Shown: positions 10,680-23,800, numbered from the stretch's first letter. The stretch: 64,000 nucleotides of DNA from Cunninghamia lanceolata (GCA_027924645.1 BSBN01000297.1:7254001-7318000), one strand, 5' to 3'. Numbers and translations: made by a program. Notes: generated by a model from the sequence alone, not told the origin.

Positions 10680-12423
10680 GATATATTGCAATGACTATGT
10701 GATGTATATATGGATAAATGATTAGAAATGCAATATTTTATGTATATGTATATGAAATGTGATGAATATGGATATGAACATATGATGACCTAATGATATG
10801 GATATGTATTTGTTTATTGTATGTATATGGTTATGCATGTATTGAAATGTATTTATGATTATGATGATATAGAAAGCACATGCAAATGATATGATTATGG
10901 ATAGTGATAATGATTAGGTGGATAGGGTTATGAAATGTTTATGGATTATGGTTAATGATTATATGGATATGAAATAACAATGATTACATGAAGATGGATG
11001 ATTTTATTTTTTATTGGTTTGGTGATGATACTAAGTAGAATGTAGATGGTTTATCAAAGAATGAAATGTTAGAATGGATGTTGGGATGAATATTAGGAGT
11101 GTGATGATTAGATGAACATGGATTGAATATGAAAGGTGATAGGTGAGTGAAAAAGAATGCTCTAGAATAGGATAGGAAAATGAATAGGTTACAGATGGAT
11201 ATAATGGATAAAAAAGAGTATGGTTATGCTAGTATAATGTGGAGAGCACTCATAATATTTAATATAGAAAGAGGATATTATGCACCAAGGTATAAGGAAC
11301 CAAGGTGACTTTGTATCCCTTGCATGGACTTGACACTGCAAACAAAAAAGGTGTCCTTATTCATGTCGAGCATAATGCAACCTTGTCTAGACATGTGAGG
11401 AAGGAAACTTAGAGAATTAAAGTCCAAGTGCACAAAAGGTATGAAATGACCTTAGATGAAAAGGATGAATGGTATGCTAAAAGTTATTCCACCAGACATA
11501 ATATGTGAATATTAGCTGAGTAACAAGAACATCCAACAAAAATGTAAAATGTTATGCCCCATCCCCTGGTAGTTGTAACACACCAAGATATTCAAATGGA
11601 TCTAGTTGTTCTTGAGGAAGCATGAGAAAGAGATAGAAAAGATAAAAATCAAAACAAAAGACCAAATGACGAAGCAAGTCACATAGTCATTATATCTCTT
11701 GCCAAAGATTTGGATGATGTTTGGATAGGTGCCTAATATGGGAATGATATATCCCTAGATAAGGCTTGGTGATGATGTTTGATATCGAATGATGTAACAA
11801 CAAATAAAGTGGTTGGTTATTGTTTCAAAATGTGGAATAATGCTTGTGATTTTTTTCAAGGTGCAAGGTATTGCATGAGTGTTGTTTTGTTTGAATGTCA
11901 AGTGTTTTATTATGGAATGGATGAATAATGACAATATGGAATTTATTATGGATATGGCATGGAAATTATTTATAATGGGATGCATGAGACTTAAGCTAAA
12001 GACTAACTCTCCAACATCTTATGGGGACTAGGAGAACAATCCAAACCACAACTAGGTGTAGGTAATGTTCCCCTAAGCAATATGAAAGAAAGGGATTTTA
12101 TTATGATATGCATGTATAAGTTATTATGGTAGGTATTGTGGATGAACAACTTATTATAGTATAATAGGAAATGACACTAAGTGACAACTTCTAGCCATGA
12201 TAGGATGATGATAGGTAGATGAAAGAAAAATGGATGAATGAATGGAAAGTGGAAGTCAAAGTGGTTATCTAGTAGATGATAAATGCAAGGCTACTACACA
12301 TGGCACTTGTAAACAAGTTTTCACCATGGTACTTATCCAAAGCACCACCAAAGTGGTTTTCACCACAAGAGAGATTATTTCTCTTTAATTTTTTTTAAAT
12401 GTACAGTCAGGATACTCCACAGA
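10680..12423. repeat. Low-complexity 3' flank of Tat element T1
   Basis: 10680-11260 is built from ATATGGATATG/ATGATGA-type words with no fixed period. A comparable TATG-rich block occurs in T2 at 43440-43970. 12298-12380 repeats (A/G)TTTTCACCA, matching the T2 block at 45310-45445. This looks like the untranslated region between T1 integrase and its lost 3' LTR. No gene seen. Confidence 0.5.
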
Positions 12424-13430
12424 TTAAGCATAGAACCTCTTGAGGTGAATGATGTCAATGGGCTTGTCAAGGGGATGTCCTTGAAGTGTAGAAAGTTGAT
12501 TTTCCCCAGAACCATAATGACTTGTAATGATAAGGGGTCGTAACCAATTCAGCTCAAATTTCCCTTTCCTATCTCGGTCTTGAAGATTCTTTTGATTTTC
12601 TTTAAGTACAAGGTCACCAACTTCAAATTTGTGAGCTTTGATTTTCTTGTTGTAGCTATGACAAAGATGATTTTGATAAGCTTTGATATGATTAAGAGCA
12701 TTGAGATGTCTTTCATCTAGCAATTCTAATTCTTGTAATCGTGATACTCTGTAGTCTTCCTCATTAATGAGATGTTGTAATGACACTCTTAAAGAGGGGA
12801 GCTCGACCTCGATTATTAAAATATCTTTTGATCCAAAGACAAGGGAATATGAAGTGGCTCTTATAGGGGTATGGATGCTAGTGTGATATGCTCATAAAGT
12901 GGGATTGAGTTGTAAGTGCCAATCATGGCTAGCTTCATTGACTATTTTCTTCAAAATTTTGAGGATAGTTTTGTTTGAAGCCTCAGCTTGACCATTGCTT
13001 TAGGGATAATATGGAGTGGAAAAGTAGTGTTGGATGTTGAATTGATGGAAAAGGTGGTGAACATATTGGTTTTTAAAGGGCTTACTGTTGTCAGTAATAA
13101 TGGCTTGGTGTATACCATACCGACAATGTAATGAAGGATAAGCTTGGAAATTTGTTTACTAGTATTATAGGTAAGAGGGATGGCTTCGACCCACTTCATA
13201 AAATACTTTGTGGTGGTGATAATAAATTTATGACTATTAGATGAGGGTGGATGAATTTTACCAATGAGATTGAGTCCCCATTGCAAAAAGGGCCATGGAG
13301 TTGTAATTGGATGTAATCCTTGTGCAAGTGCATGAATCAAATCATTATGTTGTTGGCAAGAAAGAAACTTCTTCACAAATTTTTGTGCATCTTGTTCCAT
13401 ATTTGGCCAATAATATCCTATTCTCAAAAT
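12424..13430 (-). pseudogene. Tat element T1 integrase
   Basis: Minus-strand pieces give the start of the integrase core (GYYWPNM ... WPFLQWGLNLIGKIHPP ... WVEAIPL at 13427-13180) and, further left, the C-terminal part (12786-12424: NEEDYRVSRLQELELLDERH, then GDLVLKENQ and PLDKPIDIIHLKRFYA). Integrase inserts the cDNA into the genome. The residue where the T2 copy has the first catalytic Asp (GLDLV) is Asn here (GLNLIG). Stops break the frame around 12800-13080, so the protein cannot be made whole. It is closely related to the T2 integrase at 45.5-46.6 kb. Confidence 0.8.
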
Positions 13431-13594
13431 AATTTAACTAAGGTTGGACCACTAGAGTGTGATCGCTCATGTACCTCTCGTAAAGCAGTTTGGCCATCTT
13501 CCATGTTAAGACATCTAAGTAGGATTACATTAAGTGTCCTTCGATAAAGTGTATGGCCAAGAAGGGTATAATGAGATGAACAGAGAATAAAGGT

Positions 13595-14290
13595 TCAGCA
13601 TTGGGCATGTGAAAGATTGGGTAGTAAAATGCTATCATGGAGATAGGCATAGACCTCATTGTACCAAGGTGTATTAGGACCAACAATTTTGCAAACAAGC
13701 TCAGATTCTGGAATGTCAAAAGAAAGAATAAAAAGTTTCTTGACCAATAATTTGGATTGTGGACTATTTGAAGGATAATCAATTAATGAACCAATGGTTT
13801 CCATTGCATCAGTAACTTTATTATTTATCCTTGGAATTTTCTCAAATTGAATCCATAAAAATGACAGCTTGAAGGTGTCGACCAATTTCTTATATGGGAG
13901 AAGCTTATTATCTTTTGTTTCATATTCAACATTATTTTGGCATAAGATAGTTTTAGAATCACCACAAACTTGAATTTCTTTTATGTTCCATTGGATAGCC
14001 ATTCTTAAACCATTAACGAGTGCTTCATATTCTGCAATGTTGTTTGTACAATGGAATTCAATGCTATAAGCTTTTGGTATGAAGTTTTCTTATGGTGTAA
14101 CAAAGAGAATCCCAGCTCTAGAACCATGTTGTGTGAAAAATCTATCAAAATACAATTGCCGATTTGTAGGAGGGTTGATGACAAAGACTGATTCATATGG
14201 AAATTCTGAAATTAGTGGATGTCTACTTCAAGTGGCACTTCTGCCAAGTGATGAGCAATTACTTGTCCTTTTATAGCTTTTCTATCCACA
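13595..14290 (-). pseudogene. Tat element T1 second (archaeal-like) RNase H
   Basis: Across two minus frames: a degraded YFDR block (from YFDG), AEYEAL near 14040, VCGDSK near 13950 and VTDAM near 13810, which are the four acidic positions of an RNase H fold. This domain lies between the Gypsy-type RNase H and integrase, the arrangement that defines the Tat lineage of plant Ty3/gypsy elements. RNase H degrades the RNA strand during reverse transcription. The first motif is altered (DG to DR), and a frame change plus stops make it inactive. Confidence 0.7.
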
Positions 14291-14421
14291 TATTCAACAT
14301 CAAATTCACTCAAGATCATGATCCATTTTTCCATTCATCCTATTGGAGTAGCCTTAGATAAAAGATACTTTAGTGGATCAATTTTTGAAATGAGCTTAGT
14401 TTGGTGATTAAGCATATAATT

Positions 14422-15600
14422 TCAAAGCTTTTGTGAAGCAAAGACAATGGCAAGACATGCCTTCTCTATTGGAGTGTAATTCAGCTCGTATCCCACTAGA
14501 GTATGACTAATGTAGTAGATGGCTCTTTCTTTTCTAGTGTCATCATGTTGTGCTAACAATGCTTCTAATGCTATTGATGTGTCTGATATATATAAGAGGA
14601 GTGGTTTTCCTTGAATAGGTGATACCAAAACTGGTGGAGATGTAAGATATTCTTTCAACTTGTCAAATGCTTGTTGGCACTATTCATCCCAAGGAAATGC
14701 TATGTTTTTCCTTAATAGATGTGCAAAAGGATGACACTTCTCAGCAAGTTATACTATGAATCCTCAGATGGATTGTAATTTCCCATGAAGACTGTGTAAT
14801 TGCTTTAGATTTTGTGGTGGTGGCATGTCGACTATAGCTTTTACTTTAGTAGGATCCACTTTAATGCCTCATGAAGAGGCAATGTAGCCTAAAAGTTTAC
14901 CAAACATTACACCAAAGAAACACTTCTTTGGACTAAGGTGTACTTTATATTCATCTAATCAATCAAAGATATTTTCAAGGACATATAAATGAACTTCTCT
15001 TGTTTTTGACTTACCAAGGATGTCATCAACATAATCCTCCATGATTCTATGAAGCATATCATGAAAAATTATAGCCATCACTCATTGATAGGTTGCTCCT
15101 ACATTCTTAAGACCAAAAGGCATGACTTTCCAGCAAAAAACTCCCCGGGCACATATAAATGCAATGTTGTGTTGATCCTATTCGATAATTTTGATTTGAT
15201 TATATCTAGAAAATTCATCCATTAAGGATAACATTTCATGTCTAGCTATTAGGTCAACTATGATATTAATTTTTGGCAATGAAAAATCATCTTTAGGACA
15301 TGCTTTATTAAAATCTCCGAAGTCTATGCAAACTTGGATGCCCCCAATAACTTTGGAAACTAGAACTATGTTTGACACCCATTTTGGATAGTCTATAGGT
15401 TTGATGAAGCCAACTGCTAGTAACTTTTCTAATTCTTCTTTGACTAGGAGAGTAATTTTTGGATATATTTTTCTTATCTTTTGTTTGATTGATTTTGCAC
15501 CAGGATATACTATCAAATGATGTACCACCAATTAAGGATCTAAACTAGGCATGTTTGTATAAGACTAGACAAAGTTCTTTGATCTTTTCTTGAAGAAGGT
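14422..15600 (-). pseudogene. Tat element T1 reverse transcriptase and Gypsy RNase H
   Basis: Order on the minus strand: RT N-terminal part (15531-15178: LLVKEELEKLLAVGFIKP, WVSNIVLVSK, CPKDDFSLP), then MPFGLKN near 15110 and the catalytic YVDD (EDYVDDILGKSK) near 15030, the thumb near 14850, and an RNase H with LLLYISDTSIALEALLAQ and YYISHTLVGYEL at 14658-14422. RT copies the element RNA into cDNA. At least six stops interrupt it (for example at 15178 and 14422). Strong similarity to T2 (47.5-48.8 kb) places both in one family. Confidence 0.85.
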
Positions 15601-17668
15601 GATAAATTCTTGTATTTCAAGTTCTAAGAGTAATGTTGTTGCAAATGTAAAATTAGGTTTGTCAGGTGTTCCCAAATTCATTTTTTCTGTCTGTTCAACA
15701 AGGATAGGTAATATCTCTTGATATACCTCAACTTTAGGGAGGTCAAATTACTCATCCTTAGGCATGTCAGGGAGGTTTCCACCTTCGGATACATCCTTTA
15801 TTTTTACCTTTTTATCATCCAAAAGTGTCACAAAGTGGTTTTCACTAGGCGAAATGATTTTTATATTTTCTTTTTTGTGACTAAGGAATTTGTCTGTCTC
15901 TCCAAAGTAGGCATTAGTGTTAAGCTCTGTAGTGTATCCCATCTTATGATCTCCAAATGGTATTGCTATTTTAAGTCCCAAGAACTCAGTGATAGCCTCA
16001 TCATTTTGAATGACATATAAAATAGGAAGTCCTTGTTGGTCCCAATCAAGGAGTTAGGGGTAGAAAAATGAAATATCATGAGATGATGATGAGATGGTAG
16101 ATGACATGGCAAGGGTAAAAATGGAAGAGTCATGGAAAATCTTGGTGATACATTCAAAGGAGTTGTCCTGGGTATCCTCATTAGTGCACTCATCTGTGGG
16201 AAATGCTTTAGCTACCTCACTTAAGGTAAAGTTGAGCTCCATAGATGTAGGTTTTGGTGATCCAAACCCTAGTCCCAAGTGTATATGTCAGGGTGTAGCT
16301 TTAATAGGCTCAATAGTTCCTTGTTCATGTATACCAAGATCACCTTGTCCTTTATAGCCCATGTTTTTTTCCATATGAAAACCCTTAGGATATTGATCAA
16401 GAGGCAAGTTGTCTTGTTCTCCTTTGTCTTTATAGAGCCATTCTAAAATTTCCTCATCAATGATTTATTTATCTAATGCACCCCAATGGGAAATTTTGGT
16501 TGGCTTATAATTTATGGTGATAGTTGAAATAGAGCCAACAGAGTGAGTTCTTCCAAATATTTTAGGAGAGAGTCAGTGTTGACCCACATAAAAGGCTCCT
16601 TGTAAAGTATATTCTCCCAATCCTTTATCAGTAATCTCAGCCTTGATCTTAGGATGTGTGGTGGATGACTTGGATGAGGAAGCAAGCGTGGATGGATCAA
16701 TGTAGGATGGAGATGGTTTCACAATATCATTGGTAGGGAAATAATTGGATTTATAGTATGGAACTTCTAATAGACGATAATATTGGAAGGATTGTGGGTC
16801 AGAAAATACTATAATTTCTTGGTCATTCTATGGGAATTTTATGTATTGATGATAGGTGGAAGGGACAGTCTTCATGGTATGAATTCATGGGCATCCTAGG
16901 AGGATTTTGTATGGGAGATCAAGGTCTAAGACTTGACAAGTGGTTTCCACAAGTGCAGGACCTACTTGAATTGGTAACTTAATTATCCCTTATGATTGTC
17001 TCTCATCTTCATCATAGGCTTTGATTGTAAGCTAATATTTTGTATCAATAACCCCAGTGGAGTATGCCTTATTATTTTATTAATTTTAAAGTGCATAGGT
17101 TTAAGCCCGATCCACCATCTACAAGAACCCTTTTGACTTTGTGTTTATGGATGACAACTTCTAGATAGAGGGGTTTGTTATGGAATGAATCAATGGTAGT
17201 CATGTCTTTCTTGGTAAAAACTAAGCAGTGTCCCACCATAGCTTGGAATTGTTCAACATTAATTCCATTAGGGACATGAGACTCTATCAAGGTCTTGTCT
17301 AAAACCTCCTTATGAATAGGAGATGTGTGAAGTAGCTCTAGGATGGAGATTTGTGTGAGTGGTTTCCCTAAGTGGTCAATGATACTATATTTAGAAGATG
17401 GTGTGGATGATGATGGCATGGATGAAGATGGTGCTCCTTGAATTGTAATTTGATTACGGAGAGTAGTAACAGCACAATCAAGATTATTGGCTCTAATGGT
17501 TATGGTCTCTACTTGTGAAGGGCAAGTTTCAATACCACCCACAATGGAGTCATATGAAGGGGAGGAATTGACTTTTTTGGTGTTGTTATTAGGATTTTTT
17601 CTAGATGGATTACCTTGACCATGGTTAGGGAATGGATCTTGGTACACTCCCAATTTCTCATTTGACAA
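15601..17668 (-). pseudogene. Tat element T1 protease and protease-RT linker
   Basis: The aspartic protease begins with VLVDGGSGLNLCTL at ~17140-17075 (catalytic D-G-G form) and continues with LPIQVGPALVE and the block LLGCP.IHTMKTVPSTYHQ near 16880; a stop replaces the Trp usual in GRPWIH. Ahead of it (17668-17150) is a Ser/Asn-rich gag-protease spacer. 16860-15600 is a poorly conserved acidic linker to RT, also seen in T2. The protease cleaves the polyprotein. Stops at 17072 and ~16890, and others, inactivate it. Confidence 0.75.
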
Positions 17669-19590
17669 TTTTGGAGGAGGTTCATCTATAATAATATCTC
17701 CTCCATCTACAAGATCTTAGATATAATTCTTGTCTCATGCAACTGGATGTTTTGTGACCTTTGACCCTATGGTATTCACAATATTCATTGTCATTGTACC
17801 ATTGGGTAACTAAAGTTTCCTCATAAGGTTTGATGTCAGGAAGCTTGATGATCTTTTCTTGTAAGTGTTTTTGAAAAATGGATTCAATAGGTTCTCCCAA
17901 GTTTGAAAATTTGTGTATAGGTCTTAGTCCTAGTATAGGATTACCTTGGGAATGGTAACGTTTGTGTTTGATGATGAATTCAATGCTAGTGGAGGATTGT
18001 GGAGGTTTTTCACAAGCTTGGAATTTGTTACACCATCATTGATGATGTTCTTATTTGTAGCCCAAAAGCGTGGTTTCTCATTGGATTGAAAATTAGAGTC
18101 TTTGTTATCTTTAAAGATCTTGACTAGTCCTTTGGCTAGTAGGGCTTTCTCTATGGTTATGCCTTTGTCAATTATTTCTTCAAAAGTATTGGCGCATTGG
18201 ACTTGAAGATGAAAGGTCATTTCCTAATTTAAGTTTTGGATAAAAATGTTGACAAGTTTTTCAGGGATATGCCAAGGAAGTTTACTAGAAAGGTTTCTAC
18301 AATGTTACAATAAGGTAGAAAATGATTCCCCATTCATTTGTTTAGTGTTGCAAAGATCAGTCATAGGCATTTCATGTTTAATGTTATAGGAAAAGTGAGC
18401 TATAAACTTGTCGGCAATCTCTTGGAATGTTTTGATTTTATGTGGAAGATGGGAGAACCATTCAATGGCTTGATCTCCTAAGCTAAGAGGGAAAAGTCAC
18501 ATTAAATAGGTTTCATCATATGTGACATCCACATACTATGTAAAATTCTCTAAGATGGTCTCTAGGATCACCCTTTCCTTTGAATTTTTCAAAATTTGAA
18601 AATTCAAATTTTGGAAGGAAGGGGTTCATAACTATAAATTTATCAAATGGATAGGGACAAATTTCTTCAAAGTTATATTGTTTCTTTTGGTTTCCCTTTT
18701 GCATGTCAGCTATCATTTGTCTCACAATTTGCATTTCGGGCAACTCATTTGGTGAGGATGTGGCAAATGTGTTAGATGAAGTTTATGGTTGTGGTTGTGT
18801 TTGTTGTCTAGGAGTTGTTGAATAAGGGCTTGTTGTTGTTGTTTTTTTGGAAGGATGAGTTATTGGAGGATGGATGTAGCAGGGTTTGGAATGTGTGAAG
18901 ATGAATATTAGGTAGGAACTTGGACTTGTGTGGTTTGCGGAATGGATACATTGGCTTGAGTGTTAATGAGGGGTATGGATGATGGTATATAGATGGGGTT
19001 GGATGTTTGAAAATTGAATGGTGGAATGATTTGACCACTAGAAGGTGGGATGATGATGGTAACATGAGGAGTTGGAATAGATATATGAGGTTGGGACACA
19101 TAATTGTTGATAAGAGGGATGGATGATGATGTAGGGATAGATGATGATATAGGGATGGATGATGATGTATTGAGATTGAAAGGTGGGATTATTTGACCAC
19201 TAAATAGGGGTATGATGGTAGAAAATTGAGGGATCAACATGACCACACTAGGAGTAGGTTTTGACATACCTATGGAAGGAATAGGTTGATTCATGGACAT
19301 GTTAATGTTAAGGTTGGATATAGGATTTATGGTTTCATCAAGTGTTTGTTGGGATCCTCCTAATGGATTATCATTTTGATGAGGAAAATATTGAGGTATT
19401 AAAGTGGAGATATCAAAATCTTTAGGCAACTTGGCTCCCTTTTGTAGTAACATTTGGAGATAACCTTGGGCAATCTTGGTAATAATATGGTCCACAAGCA
19501 CTTGGTTATCAAGGTCCTCTAAAAAGTCTTGGACTCTAGATTCATAATCAAAAGACCCATGGGTAGAATTACTTGGACTTTGAGGATTAT

Positions 19591-19848
19591 ATTGAAAATG
19601 TAACACAATGAAGAAGAGACCAAGGCTTAACCACATCAACAACAATCAATCATTCATCTTCAATACTTCAATTGATTACATTCTATGGCTTTATAAAGCC
19701 ATTCAACTTACTAGCTACCCAAAAAACTAACTACCAACTAACCCATAACTAATAACTAACTAAAAACTAACATCTAATAAATTAACATTAACATGTTAAT
19801 TTATTATTTATTACATTATTCTATGTCATGCACTAATAATTCTTAACA
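19591..19848 (-). repeat. TRIM-like 3' LTR (258 bp)
   Basis: Left copy of the 258-bp direct repeat; on the minus strand it begins TGTTAAGAATTATTAG right after the purine tract. Confidence 0.8.
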
Positions 19849-20571
19849 CCTCCCTTTAGTGCTGACATAGGGACTATATTTGATGTTGCAGTGTTGACAA
19901 TTAACATGTCTCATATTTTCCCCCTTCAATGAAAACTTTTCTTTGGATGTCAGTTTCTATTGATAATGCATCCAATTACAATGTGTAAATACAAAATCTA
20001 TTACATCCTTATGGCTCCAAAACTCTTATTTCTCCATTTACATAATGTTGAAAAAATATTACAATTTTACCTCTAAATTATGCATCGAGATACTCAATAA
20101 ATATTAACTTCATTCTCAAACAATTTTTGGGTTTTGTTCTCCTCTTTAACAAATTTCCAAAACATTTTAAATTTCTAAATTTAGTTACAAAATGAGAAAG
20201 ATATTACTATTTTAGTGAGACTGATATAAAACAAATTTCTGCAACACCAAAGATTTCTCCAACTTTGAATGTATAAATTTTTAAATTTTTCTAATTTTTT
20301 GGTATGAAATAAATAAAATGGTGTGAAAACACTATGAAAAGAATGTACACAATGGAAGAGAAAGGCAATGCACATAAATGGTGAATGTCAATAGGTTCGC
20401 TGCGAGGTCCGTGGTATCTACTAGTACCACTGACAAATATACAAGAAAAATAGATGTTGCAAACTCTAGATTTCACGCGAGGTGCATGGTATCGACTAAT
20501 CCTTTGATTTCATTAGTTTGAAGGAAATACAAGTGAATGGAAGGAAAACAAAGAGGTCTCTCAAGACACCT

Positions 20572-20583
20572 GCTCTGATACCA
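20572..20583 (-). other. TRIM-like primer-binding site
   Basis: The minus strand reads TGGTATCAGAGC, a perfect match to the common plant initiator tRNA-Met PBS, one base from the right LTR. Confidence 0.85.
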
Positions 20584-20584
20584 T

Positions 20585-20842
20585 ATTGAAAATGCAACAC
20601 AATGAAGAAGAGCCCAAGGCTAAACCACATCAACAACAAGCAATCATTCATCTTCTACACTTCAATTGATTACATTCTATGGCTTTATAAAGCCATTCAA
20701 CTTACTAACTACCCAAACCACTAACTACCAACTAACCCATAACTAATAACTAACTAAAAACTAACATCTAATAAATTAACATTAACATGTTAATTTATTA
20801 TTTATTACATTATTCTATGTCATGCACTAATAATTCCTAAAA
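20585..20842 (-). repeat. TRIM-like 5' LTR (258 bp)
   Basis: Right copy, same length as the left one; its outer end reads TTTTAGG on the minus strand where the left copy has TGTTAAG, so the canonical TG has mutated. Confidence 0.8.
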
Positions 20843-20848
20843 GATTAT

Positions 20849-23800
20849 GGGGATATTAAGTAAATGATGATTGTTGAACAATGTCTCTATATTTTTTTGG
20901 TATGAACATGTCAGTTGGCATTCTGATCTTGGGAAGAAAATGATGGATCCACTTGTCTTCTAAAATCAGAAGTAGATTCTCAGTTGAATGGTTGATTTGA
21001 CTCCATGATTTTCCTATCTTGAGACCTTGTGATGGGCATAAATGAGATGACCTTGGTATGAGATAAAAAGATGATAGGTGTAAATAGATAATGGTGGATT
21101 GATTTTAGACTCAGGAATTGGTTATGTTTTGATTAAGACCTTGGAACAACAAGATGACAAGGGTTTTATGATGATATAGTGATGATATGGATAGGGTATG
21201 ATGTGGATAAGGCTATGTCAATGATAAAGATATGATAATGACAAAGATATTGATGATAAGGATATGATGTGGATAAAGATATGACGAAAAGAATATGATA
21301 ATGACATGGATCAAGATATGGTAATGGTAAGGATATGATGATGACAAAAACTAAAATTAGCTCAAGATTTTACCTAGATCTTTTGTTATGGAAAATGATG
21401 TGATTCCTTTCACTACTTAAAGTTGACAAATACCTAAGAAAGAAGAGGAATATGGATGTCTTTTTCTACTTGGGGTAGACAAGATCCCAATCACCCACTA
21501 ACTTAAGAGTAGTCAAAGCTCCTAAGATAATAGATCTCAAAGATAAAATGATGAAAAGATCTAGGATAAGCTTTTGCAAATTTTGAGTTTAGTTGATACA
21601 TTTGGTTGATGGATAAATGGATTGGCTAGTAGGTAGATAGATGGTTGTTTGAATTGACAAAATTCAGATCCAAAGGATAAATGGTTAGCCAAAACATTGA
21701 TGGGAACTTACAAGTCCAAATTCAATTTGATGGGAATGGCATTGATGTTTGGCTATGGATGAAAGAGGCAATCTTGGATGGTAGGATGACAATATGGACT
21801 AGCTGGACTGGAAAAATATGCTTGTTTTAGGTCATTGTTTGAGCCTACAGTCAGATCTACAAGCTGGAAATTATGATTTTGATAGCTAAGAGTAAGTTCC
21901 TACAAGGGCACTGAGTTACAAATAGGGGCACACCGACAGAGCACATAGGAGCACTGACTAATAGCACAGGCACAATGACAGAGAGAAAAGGCATGGAACT
22001 ACAGTCACAGGCACGTCTCTATTCTATTCTAATATTTTGGGTAAGTTTTGGAATTTGGAAAGAGAATAACAAGCACAAAAACACAATGGCTGACTGTGAC
22101 TTATCAAGGTGACTAGTGCAAATTGCTTCATGGTTGGAAATGGCTTATATTGGTATAGCACAAAGAAGACATGCCAAACATTAACAACTTATAATTATTT
22201 AGGTAGGTGTGTCAAATCTTGTGGACTCACAAGGCTAACTTCTATCCCTACTAGTTTGATAATGGTGACATCCATTCCATTAATACCATCTACCATGCAA
22301 TTGGATAGCTAGGGAATTTATGGTCATGTACCACAATACACCCCTTACCTTGGAGGATAAACCTTGACCAAGATAAGCTCTATCTCAACACACAGAGGTA
22401 CATGTGAGCACTTCTCCTCCTACTACAACAATGCACCATAAGATATGATGGCCAGAAGGTCTTATCTAGGTTGTACAAGATTATAGGGGCATCCTTGAAA
22501 TACACTAGGTACTGTGAGGTACAAATCTATGAACACTAGTCCATTGAAAGGATGCAACGTAAGCGCAAGATAATATCACTTCACCTTATGTCCTAAATTA
22601 CCAAGGGCCCCAAGATTGTCCCAATGACTACGTGACTATATTGAGGTACAACTTTCATTCTCCCTCCTTTGATATATCCAACCAGAACACATGGTTGAGG
22701 TCACCCCTTTAGAGTGGGTGCGTCTCTAAAGGTAGGCCTCCTAAGGGAAAGATCCTACTTAGTGTTTTTGATCCCCAAGATCACACAAAGCACGAGGGGA
22801 GAGCATACACACAAACAAACAAATCTTAGGATAACAAAGAGAAGAAATGTGAGGTTTTTGATCTTCAAGATCACACAAAGTGCAAAGAGAGAGCATACAC
22901 CTTCACACAACTTCAAAAACATGGAAAACAATTGTTCATTAATCCACTACTCTACTTTAGTGCCTAATTTAGTGGAAAAATAAAGTCTTATACCAATGAA
23001 GTTGTAAGAAATACATTAGTAGTTTCGGATTTAATCTTTGATAACAAGCTGCACAAATGTGTTATTACCACCCACAACCCCAAATGTTAGTTGTTATAGC
23101 CATAGGCATGGAAACAGAAACAAACAGAAATTAGAAAACTACATTGTTATACCTAATTTACCTATTGACACAGGCACACCGACAGAGAATGCAAACATGA
23201 TGATAGGAGGCAAAGGCACACTGGAAACTAACAAAGACATGGTATTGTAGAAACACAGGCATGGTTCTACTAAGAAAAAGCACAACAAACTAAAGTGTAC
23301 AGGTGCATCAATATGAATCACAAGCACTGAGTCATTAGTCTGATCTCAAATCTTCCAAAAATAGACAATCAAGACTAACAAAAAGTACAAAACATGTGAT
23401 AGAAATAGATCAGTAGATTCCCAATTATTAGAAAATGATAAACTAGATTGCATCAAGCTCAAACAAAACAAAGGTGTGCCTCTACAGAACAAAGGCTCAG
23501 ATTTGGAAATGGTTGACAAAACCTACAAGAAAAATAATAATAAACCCTACAAAACTGATAATTAGATGATCAAGAGGTTAGATCTAAGGGTTAGATACAC
23601 AAATAAACTAGAATCTTATAGAAAAATCAAAATAAAACTATTTTTAGAGATCTTCAAACATAAAAGGTCAGTAACAGACAAGGGCACCCCAACAACTGAT
23701 GTAGGCATGGTGATTTTAGATATAGGTGCACCACTTGCAAATGCAGGCACACTGACTAGGAACACATGCATCCTAACATGACCTTTAGGAACCAACATGA

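Larger units (their letters stand above)
19591..20842 (-). mobile_element. TRIM-like mini-retrotransposon (1.25 kb) inserted in T1 gag
   Basis: Two direct repeats of 258 bp (19591-19848 and 20585-20842, about 11 differences by eye, ~4%) flank a 736-bp interior with no coding capacity. On the minus strand, the PBS TGGTATCAGAGC (20572-20583) lies at the inner edge of the right repeat and a purine tract AAAGGGAGG (19849-19857) precedes the left repeat, so the right copy is the 5' LTR. The element is flanked by GATTAT (19585-19590 and 20843-20848). Very short LTRs, short interior and intact PBS/PPT fit a terminal-repeat retrotransposon in miniature, mobilised in trans. A deletion derivative of a Copia element is the alternative. 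Confidence 0.8.
17682..20900 (-). pseudogene. Tat element T1 gag, split by a TRIM-like insertion
   Basis: Minus strand, N to C: a low-complexity Pro/Ile/Ser region (19585-18908) with a ~45-residue internal duplication (GQIIPPFN twice); gag core (18743-18220) with YPFDKFIVMNPFLPKFE, KGKGDPRDHLREFY, EWFSHLP and a second half at 18220-17930 (LQVQCANTFEEIIDKG); and a knuckle CEYHRVKGHKTSSC at ~17800, which is C-X2-H-X4-H-X4-C rather than CCHC. Gag forms the RNA-packaging particle. The N-terminal part is cut at 19590/20843 by the mini-retrotransposon; the flanking bases share the duplicated GATTAT. Multiple stops are present. Confidence 0.8.

Noticed and set aside
10680..11260. Possible satellite
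   Set aside because: ATATGG/ATGATG words have no fixed period; low-complexity sequence rather than a tandem array.
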